A stretch of 64,000 nucleotides of DNA. It comes from Ignavibacteriales bacterium (GTDB lineage Bacteria; Bacteroidota; Ignavibacteria; Ignavibacteriales; Melioribacteraceae). Of the stretch, positions 58,482 to 64,000 are shown piece by piece. The stretch's first letter is position 1. Every line of letters starts with the position of its first letter. The position numbers and the translations under genes are program-made. Under the pieces are notes generated by a model. It was given only the letters and a program-made list of their open reading frames with translations, was not told where the DNA came from and made no database searches. Location: positions 124,001 through 188,000 of the forward strand of contig JAIOYW010000007.1 of assembly GCA_021740915.1 (NCBI GenBank), given 5' to 3'.

Positions 58482-59852
58482 TCAATCAAAAAAATAAGAA
58501 TTGATCAGATTAAGTCTTTTATCAGCTTTGAATGACCTGCGGATATCCTGTTTAAGCAGTCTTCCGTCAGAATCGAGGTAGTTAATTATGACATCATACT
58601 CACCTGGAGGCAATTCAGTTTCTGCCGCAAACGAATAAGCCGGAAGCGTTATCCATGACCGGAGATCAGCATTCTCACTGATATCGGAAAGAATATTTGC
58701 AGCCGTCCCGGCAAGAAAACCAAGCAGATCGTTTGAATTTTTCTTTACTGCCTGCCCGATCTTCCCGGCGGCAATCCCTTTTAACACAGATCTGCTGACA
58801 GATTTGAAAAATGTAATGCTTTTTGATGACTCAAAAGTTCTTCGGGCTACATTAGCAATATTCTCCACTAATTCGGCTCTCAGCGTATCAACTCCCGGAA
58901 TTTCAATCTCAATATCATGCACCAGTGTGCCTTCTTCCCTTAGTTCAGGGAATTCGAATTTGAAATTCCAGCCATATCTGGCAAAAGGAAAAAATATCGG
59001 TTCCACCCAGTAACCGGAGGGATCGGAAACAGTCACAAATCCGTCGAATGTCGTAATTCTTGCTCCCACAGGAACCTTACGGGGAGATTGCCCGGCAAAG
59101 ATCAGAAAATTAATTCTGTTCCCGTTGTCAAAAGAAGCATTTTTAATAAAATCCGGAGAAGGAAAATCATAAATATCCGGATAGGTTTTCCTTGCCTGAT
59201 CAAAACTTTCAAGAGATATGCGAGCCTTATCCTGCTCACGGTCGGCCCTGAATATTAGAAAACTAAGATAATTAGCAAGGGCGTTATTGTAGTAATCGAT
59301 ATCCCTCATGATTATAGACGCGTCTGTAGAATCAGCCGAATTCAGAGCATCAATATAATTTTCATTTCGGATATCGAGTTCTTTGAGTTTATCGTTGACG
59401 CTTCTTATCTCGACATAGGCTTCATCAAATTTATTCAGGTTAAGATAATTCAACGCTTTGAAAACACTTATATACAGATTTTCATAAACCTCACCTGAAT
59501 AGTCGAGTGCATTATCATTCAAAAGAAGAGAGGTCGCTCCCTTGGAAATGCTTTTTGTGTATGCATCTTCAATAATCCTTTCAGCAGACTCAAACTCTTC
59601 AAGGCTTTTTTCATAGTCGCCTGCATACTGAAAAACCATTGCTCTTTCAAGTTTCAGAAGAAGTAAATCTTTATCTGCGAAACTCTCAGTGAATTTTTCG
59701 GAATTAACAAGGATTACTGCTTCTTCTTTTTGACCCGCTGCAAGATCATGCAGCAGCGGGTCATAATAATCAGTATTCGTCCGGATTGAGGCACAGCCAG
59801 TCAAAACGGTTATTAAAACAGCGGTAAACGCCGCTTTCTTAATTGAGAACAT
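58482..59852 (-). CDS. COG3014-family lipoprotein with TPR-like repeats
   Basis: 456 residues. Lipobox LTGC at about 17-20, then LHDLAAGQKEEAVILVNSEKF and YAGDYEKSLEEFESAERIIEDAY (TPR-like). The middle and C-terminal parts (NGNRINFLIFAGQSPRKVPVGARITTF, SWITLPAYSFAAETELPPGEYDVIINYL) match the layout of COG3014 proteins, often encoded beside LpoB-like lipoproteins, as here. It is likely an outer-membrane or periplasmic lipoprotein of the cell-wall synthesis machinery. Second gene of the pair, 14 bases after the LpoB-like gene. The riboswitch starts about 150 bases past its 3' end. Confidence 0.72.
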   Translation of the reverse strand: MFSIKKAAFTAVLITVLTGCASIRTNTDYYDPLLHDLAAGQKEEAVILVNSEKFTESFADKDLLLLKLERAMVFQYAGDYEKSLEEFESAERIIEDAYTKSISKGATSLLLNDNALDYSGEVYENLYISVFKALNYLNLNKFDEAYVEIRSVNDKLKELDIRNENYIDALNSADSTDASIIMRDIDYYNNALANYLSFLIFRADREQDKARISLESFDQARKTYPDIYDFPSPDFIKNASFDNGNRINFLIFAGQSPRKVPVGARITTFDGFVTVSDPSGYWVEPIFFPFARYGWNFKFEFPELREEGTLVHDIEIEIPGVDTLRAELVENIANVARRTFESSKSITFFKSVSRSVLKGIAAGKIGQAVKKNSNDLLGFLAGTAANILSDISENADLRSWITLPAYSFAAETELPPGEYDVIINYLDSDGRLLKQDIRRSFKADKRLNLINSYFFD

Positions 59853-59866
59853 TTTATTTTCCGTTT

Positions 59867-60472
59867 TTACGGTTTATAGCTGTCTCTTTCTATGAATTTT
59901 TTAATTTTCTTATTACCCAGCCATACTTTCATATTCGTTTCAATGTCGATTAACTGAAGATCAACCTGGTATAAAATAACTTTTTTTCCATCTTCAAAAT
60001 CAGCAACTGAGTTGATATCGCCGGCTAAAAGAAAATCAGCTCCAATTTCCTTATAGAACTGCTTAAATGTCTCTTTGGATGCAAAATCATTCTGATCTTT
60101 CCTTTCTTCCCGGACGTCATCCCTTTCCTCTTTTGCAGCCACAAAGGATACCTTACCGGAATTCAACAGTTCGCGTTCAATATCGTTTGTAAAAATCTCG
60201 ACTTCAATCTGCTCGCTGCTTTTATTACGGACTTTTCCGACAATAACTACTGGTTTTTTACCCTTTTCTGTCATAAAATCTGTGAGCCAGGGTCTTTTCA
60301 GAGCATCTGTGACCATTTCCTCTGCCGTAAGCCTTGCGTCAGTATCGTTCCATCTTCCGCTCAGGTCAATAACTTCCGAGGTGTCAATCCTTTTAACCTC
60401 TTTGGAAGCACCGCAAGCAGCCAGAAGAACAGCTAAAAAAACCAATGTAAATGAACTGATAATTTTTTTCAT
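59867..60472 (-). CDS. penicillin-binding protein activator, LpoB-like lipoprotein
   Basis: 201 residues from ATG 60472, chosen over in-frame Met codons up to 60 bases upstream because AAGGAGAT lies 6 bases before it and a lipoprotein signal (MKKIISSFTLVFLAVLLAAC) starts here. The mature part has LSGRWNDTDARLTAEEMVTDAL, KPVVIVGKVRNKSSEQIEVEIFTNDIERELLNSGKVSFVAAKEERDD and GADFLLAGDINSVADFEDGKKVILYQVDLQLIDIETNMKVWLG, the LpoB fold. LpoB activates the bifunctional synthase PBP1b from the outer membrane. First of a two-gene unit. Confidence 0.85.
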   Translation of the reverse strand: MKKIISSFTLVFLAVLLAACGASKEVKRIDTSEVIDLSGRWNDTDARLTAEEMVTDALKRPWLTDFMTEKGKKPVVIVGKVRNKSSEQIEVEIFTNDIERELLNSGKVSFVAAKEERDDVREERKDQNDFASKETFKQFYKEIGADFLLAGDINSVADFEDGKKVILYQVDLQLIDIETNMKVWLGNKKIKKFIERDSYKP

Positions 60473-60656
60473 ATGAATATCTCCTTGAATTTTACCTGTT
60501 TGTTCCAAAATCATGCCAGCACCCGAAAACAATTAAAATGCTGCCATTTATGTGAATTACAAAATTATCGTGAATAAAATAATGAACATCACCGTATTAT
60601 ACTTTAGACAATATTTATTGTTTCTTGTAAAATTTTTCTCAAGAATTTCCCGATTT

Positions 60657-61409
60657 TTATTTCACAACACTGATCTCCTGCGAACCAAGAACCATTCCGC
60701 CGGGTTTTATAACTGTAATAACAAAATCGCCGGGTTGGGAAATAAAGATGCGCATATTTGTGAATTTCCATCCGGGTTTTATTCTGAAACGATTAATTTC
60801 GGGCGACCTGCGGGATCCCTTTTTGCTGTTGATTTGAATGTGGAGTTCATCCGCATTTAAGGAAAGAGGTGATTCAATCCGCACAAAAAGCCTTATTACC
60901 TCACCTGCCATCCGGTATGCCGAAACATTCCTTCCGGCATCTCCATTCACAGCAAACGGTGAAATTTTCATTTTGTATCCGGCCGCCCCGGAAAATGAAG
61001 CTATCTCATCTATATATGACTTTGTATCCGGCACTATTACGAAAATCTTTTCTGCTATAATACTGTGATCAATTTTAGAAAATTCTGCCCGGAATGTCCC
61101 CGTTTCCTTAAAATCGTACCTGTGGATTATATACCTGCTTCCGGTCTTGATAATCTTGGCATCGTAAGGCTTCATATTATCATCTTTTTTCTTATCAAGA
61201 AAAAAGAATATTTTACCTGATTCAAATTTTTCATCAGTTTTTAAGAAAAACAGAAGCCCTTTTTTTGCGGAATTGAGTTCCCAGACAGTATTCGGGGATT
61301 CAGAAATACCTGAGTCGGTACTATGAATAAGTATCTCACTTGTCTGCGGTTTAATGGTTGCAGCAAATATTAAAATATAAAAAATGAATAGTAGCTCTTT
61401 ATCCGGCAT
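60657..61409 (-). CDS. exported protein of unknown function
   Basis: 250 residues with a likely signal peptide (MPDKELLFIFYILIFAATIKPQ). The rest is beta-rich (KKGLLFFLKTDEKFESGKIFFFLDKKKDD, GTFRAEFSKID) with a Gly/Pro-rich C-terminus, in outline two immunoglobulin-like sandwiches. No family recognised, no lipobox. Its end lies 185 bases from the LpoB-like gene on the same strand, and it starts 27 bases after trkA. Confidence 0.5.
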   Translation of the reverse strand: MPDKELLFIFYILIFAATIKPQTSEILIHSTDSGISESPNTVWELNSAKKGLLFFLKTDEKFESGKIFFFLDKKKDDNMKPYDAKIIKTGSRYIIHRYDFKETGTFRAEFSKIDHSIIAEKIFVIVPDTKSYIDEIASFSGAAGYKMKISPFAVNGDAGRNVSAYRMAGEVIRLFVRIESPLSLNADELHIQINSKKGSRRSPEINRFRIKPGWKFTNMRIFISQPGDFVITVIKPGGMVLGSQEISVVK

Positions 61410-61436
61410 TTACGCCCGTAAAATTTTGTAATCTCC

Positions 61437-62777
61437 TTATATAAAGAATTTTTCCACCTTTGCTATTTCTCCCGGTAAAGTGAAAACAACTACTTTATCG
61501 TCAGCCTGTAAAAGTGTGTCGCCAACGACAATTTTACCTACTTCTCCCCGAATATAGCCTCCGATAATAGAATTTTTAGGGAATCCTAAATTCCTGACAG
61601 GTTTCTTTGTTACGATTGAACCTTCGTGAGCAATGAATTCAAGAACTTCTGCATCCACTCCCTGTAACGAAGCGATAGAAAGCACATTTGCCCTTCTGAT
61701 AAACTGAGATATGCTATTAGCAGCTATTAATTTTTTGTTTATCAGGGCATCGAGACCAATTGTCTGTGTAAGTGCAATATAATCGACATTATCGACAAGT
61801 GCTATTGTTTTCGGCACTTTCAGATGCTTTGCCATAAGGCACGAAATAATATTTGTTTCTGCATCCTCAGTCAGTGAGATAAATGCATCCATGTCAATGA
61901 TGCCCTCCTGAGCGAGCAGATCGAGATTTTTACCGTCACTGTTAATGATAAGGGTATTATCGAGGTATTCTGTGAGTTCTCCGGAAAGCCGTTTATCTGG
62001 TTCGAGAAGTTTGACATTCATTTTATGTTCGAGCATCTGTGCGGTTTTTCTGCCAATTTTCCCGCCGCCGAGTATCATCACATTTCTGAAAGGATGTTGA
62101 TCCTTACCTGTTGCACGAATGATTTCTTCGATACCGCCTGGAACCGAGATGACAAATATCTGGTCATTCGGCAGCAGAATATCATTGCCGGTAGGGATTA
62201 AAGTCCTGACTCCCCTGTGAATAGCGACTATCCGGAAATCAAATCCTTTGTACTGTTCTGAAAGTTCACGCATTGTTCTTCTTAAGATTGTCGAGTTCCT
62301 GTCAAGCCGCAGTCCAAGAAGTACTATTTTCCCGCCTTCGAATTCAAGGACATCGGTAGCAGTCGCCCGCTCAATAAGTTTAACAATTTCGAGCGCGACA
62401 GATTCTTCAGGATATATAAGGAAATCGACACCAAGACTTTTAAACAATTCAGTATATTCAGGTAAAACGTATTCTGAATTTCCCACACGTGCAATTGTTT
62501 TTTTTGCACCAAGCTTTTTTGCAAGCATACAGGTATTAAGATTCACACTTTGAAGAGAGGTCACTGCTACAACAAGATCCGCATCCTCAACGCCCACTTC
62601 TTTTAATACCTTTATCGAAGTGGAAGATCCGGTTACTGAAACGATATCAACCGAGGAGGAGAGTTTCTGAAATTTCGATTCATCAACATCCATTATCTGA
62701 ATATCATGATTGTCGATTGAAAGCTGTTTTGCAAGGTGAATACCTACTTCACCGGCACCTGCTATAATAATTTTCAT
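61437..62777 (-). CDS. trkA: Trk potassium uptake regulator TrkA
   Basis: 446 residues, normal length. Two RCK units: NAD-binding GAGEVGIHLAKQL at 7-19 and GGGKIGRKTAQML near 236, each followed by a TrkA-C domain (LGLRLDRNSTILRRTMREL and NLGFPKNSIIGGYIRGEVGKIVVGDTLL). It gates TrkH/TrkG in response to nucleotides. No trkH in the window. Divergent from the DUF72 gene across 174 bases without other features. Confidence 0.95.
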   Translation of the reverse strand: MKIIIAGAGEVGIHLAKQLSIDNHDIQIMDVDESKFQKLSSSVDIVSVTGSSTSIKVLKEVGVEDADLVVAVTSLQSVNLNTCMLAKKLGAKKTIARVGNSEYVLPEYTELFKSLGVDFLIYPEESVALEIVKLIERATATDVLEFEGGKIVLLGLRLDRNSTILRRTMRELSEQYKGFDFRIVAIHRGVRTLIPTGNDILLPNDQIFVISVPGGIEEIIRATGKDQHPFRNVMILGGGKIGRKTAQMLEHKMNVKLLEPDKRLSGELTEYLDNTLIINSDGKNLDLLAQEGIIDMDAFISLTEDAETNIISCLMAKHLKVPKTIALVDNVDYIALTQTIGLDALINKKLIAANSISQFIRRANVLSIASLQGVDAEVLEFIAHEGSIVTKKPVRNLGFPKNSIIGGYIRGEVGKIVVGDTLLQADDKVVVFTLPGEIAKVEKFFI

Positions 62778-62951
62778 AAAATCCGTAAACTTTGTACCTA
62801 AACTTAACTTATCCTGCCTTTTTTTTCAATTTGCATGGGAATTCATTCCAGATTGTTGATATATGGTTCAAACCTTAAATCTTATTGCATATTATTAACA
62901 TCCTTTGTTAAGTTTAAAACAATTCAGGAATTATTTATGGTGGAGTAGTCA

Positions 62952-63803
62952 ATGTCGAAATTACGGACTGGAACATGCAGCTGGAAATATGAGTCCTGGA
63001 AAGGACTGGTATATAGCGAAAACAGCGAAAATATGCTGGCAGAATACTCAACCCATTACGACACTGTGGAAATAGATCAGTGGTTCTGGTCATTATGGAA
63101 AACCGGCGTGATACTGCCAAAAAAACAAGTTGTCCGGGAATACGCAGCATCTGTGCCTCCGGACTTCAAATTTTCAATAAAAATGCCAAATAGCATCAGC
63201 CTAACCCACTATTACAAAAACCAGTTCAAGGATTCGCCTCCGAACAAGTTTTTCCTTTCATCCGAACTTACTTTTGAATTTTTCGAATCAATTAAGGATA
63301 TGGGTAATCTGCTAGGACCGCTTATGCTTCAATTTGAATACCTTAATAAACAGAAAATTTCAGGGCAAACCGAATTTATGGCCATGCTAATGGATTACCG
63401 AGAAAAACTGCCTGATGAAATTCTTTGGGCGATTGAAATCAGAAACCCGAATTTTCTTAACCGGGAATTTTTCAATTTTCTCAATGAGCACAAAATCTGT
63501 TATGTTTTTTCACATGGTTATTACATGCCGGATATCGCTAAAGTATATGAAAAATTTGGTGACCTTATCAGCGGCACTGCCATAATAAGGCTTCTTGGAC
63601 CCGACCGGGGAGCTATTGAAGAAAAAGCAGGAGGTAACTGGAATAAAGTGATCGAGCCAAAAGATGATGAGATAAGTAAAATTGTGGAAATTATTAACGA
63701 TATGCTTTCAAAGGAAACTGATGTTTATCTTAACGTAAATAATCATTTTGAAGGTTCAGCACCGCTGACAATACAGAAATTCCAAAAATTATTGGATCTG
63801 TGA
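62952..63803 (+). CDS. DUF72 domain-containing protein
   Basis: 283 residues. The family start TGTCSWKYESWKGLVY with TVEIDQWFW and the TIM-barrel signature FKFSIKMPNSISL, LGPLMLQFE, WAIEIRNPNFLNREFFNFL are standard for DUF72 (COG1801). No residues prove an activity; a metal or nucleic-acid role has been suggested for relatives. GGAG precedes the ATG. Confidence 0.85.
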   Translation: MSKLRTGTCSWKYESWKGLVYSENSENMLAEYSTHYDTVEIDQWFWSLWKTGVILPKKQVVREYAASVPPDFKFSIKMPNSISLTHYYKNQFKDSPPNKFFLSSELTFEFFESIKDMGNLLGPLMLQFEYLNKQKISGQTEFMAMLMDYREKLPDEILWAIEIRNPNFLNREFFNFLNEHKICYVFSHGYYMPDIAKVYEKFGDLISGTAIIRLLGPDRGAIEEKAGGNWNKVIEPKDDEISKIVEIINDMLSKETDVYLNVNNHFEGSAPLTIQKFQKLLDL

Positions 63804-63910
63804 CAATTTCCTTAAAATTTTTGATTTCAGAGTAATATTTCGAAGAGGTTATTTAGTTCAGGTAAAATAATTCAACTTAAATAAAGTTTTGAAATCGAAT
63901 TTTGAAGCAA

Positions 63911-64000
63911 CTAATAAATTGTCATTATCTCGTCAATGTTCTTCTTTTTTATATCCGGCACTGTACAGTTTTCAGCCGGATATCCGCAGACCAAAAGGAG
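63911..64000 (-). CDS. nitroreductase-family protein, C-terminal 29 residues (cut by window end)
   Basis: An open frame enters from the right edge and ends at TAG (63913-63911). The peptide includes LLLVCGYPAENCTVPDIKKK, which resembles the GYP(A/D)xxxxVPxIxRK end of flavin nitroreductases. Only this tail is visible, so the call is tentative. The 107 bases between it and the convergent DUF72 gene hold no clear terminator. Confidence 0.45.
   Translation of the reverse strand, partial: LLLVCGYPAENCTVPDIKKKNIDEIMTIY

Noticed and set aside
60473-60532. Twenty extra N-terminal residues on the LpoB-like protein
   Set aside because: They precede a strong AAGGAGAT site and a clear lipoprotein signal that starts at 60472.
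62860-62880. GGTTCAAACC, resembling a tRNA T-loop
   Set aside because: No acceptor stem, anticodon arm or CCA-like end could be found around it.

Overview
The window reads as a chromosome segment from a Gram-negative, AT-rich member of the Bacteroidota/Chlorobiota/Ignavibacteriota group, most likely an Ignavibacteria-type organism. The main evidence is: five genes ending in a type IX secretion (T9SS) sorting domain with the NYPNPFNP signature, a DUF5916 outer-membrane protein, a DUF4301 protein, an UpxY-like NusG paralogue, the long form of IspG, and many signal-peptide or lipoprotein precursors. I saw no phage, insertion sequence, CRISPR array or tRNA gene, and no broken gene apart from the two cut by the window edges.

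Layout. Bases 1-5.1 kb: T9SS cargo, a THUMP-like methyltransferase, and a cluster of three exported proteins that share one CxxCH haem motif (one beta-barrel, two T9SS cargo). 5.4-9.1 kb: DUF4301, an exported protein and a DJ-1/PfpI protein. 9.1-11 kb: a gene-free AT-rich region with ordered DnaA-box-like repeats, then dnaA, which makes this a candidate replication origin. 11.2-15.8 kb: a GlmU-like nucleotidyltransferase, rpsT, queE-queD and a sirtuin. 15.9-18.1 kb: a NusG paralogue and an ECF sigma/anti-sigma/TonB-domain operon. 18.1-29.7 kb: HisN-type phosphatase, T9SS M14 carboxypeptidase, prfA, glycosyltransferase, miaA, a cNMP-GAF histidine kinase, AlkA-type glycosylase, a second ECF sigma/anti-sigma pair and a hydrolase. 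30-38.4 kb: DUF5916 protein, a small zinc-ribbon gene behind a start-masking hairpin, a large T9SS repeat protein, PBP4-type DacB, LOG protein, rpsU. 38.4-45.8 kb: M14 carboxypeptidase with a third ECF sigma/anti-sigma pair, thioredoxin-like protein, STAS/RsbW pair, cupin, Zn-ribbon protein and a Nif3 protein behind an attenuator-like terminator. 46-53.6 kb: sulfide:quinone-oxidoreductase-like operon with a 48-residue partner, YhcH, GNAT, ispG, PfpI, GH13. 53.7-64 kb: AI-2E exporter family, a cobalamin riboswitch-btuB-btuG-like operon, COG3014/LpoB lipoproteins, trkA, DUF72 and the tail of a nitroreductase-like gene.

How the genes fit together. Much of the window concerns the envelope: T9SS cargo, TonB-dependent corrinoid uptake, peptidoglycan enzymes and lipoproteins, and three ECF sigma modules that usually sense envelope state. 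Regulatory DNA and RNA is unusually readable: two sigma70-like promoters of the form TTGACW-N17-TATATT at the ribosomal protein genes rpsT and rpsU, two exact TGTGA-N6-TCACA palindromes, a B12 riboswitch whose ribosome-binding-site hairpin appears to control a 19-codon leader peptide coupled to btuB, a long inverted repeat hiding a start codon, and a terminator directly before the Nif3 start codon. The most interesting candidates are the riboswitch-leader-btuB-btuG arrangement, the shared CxxCH module, and the phased repeats upstream of dnaA. All functional calls are from reading sequence motifs; no database search was run.
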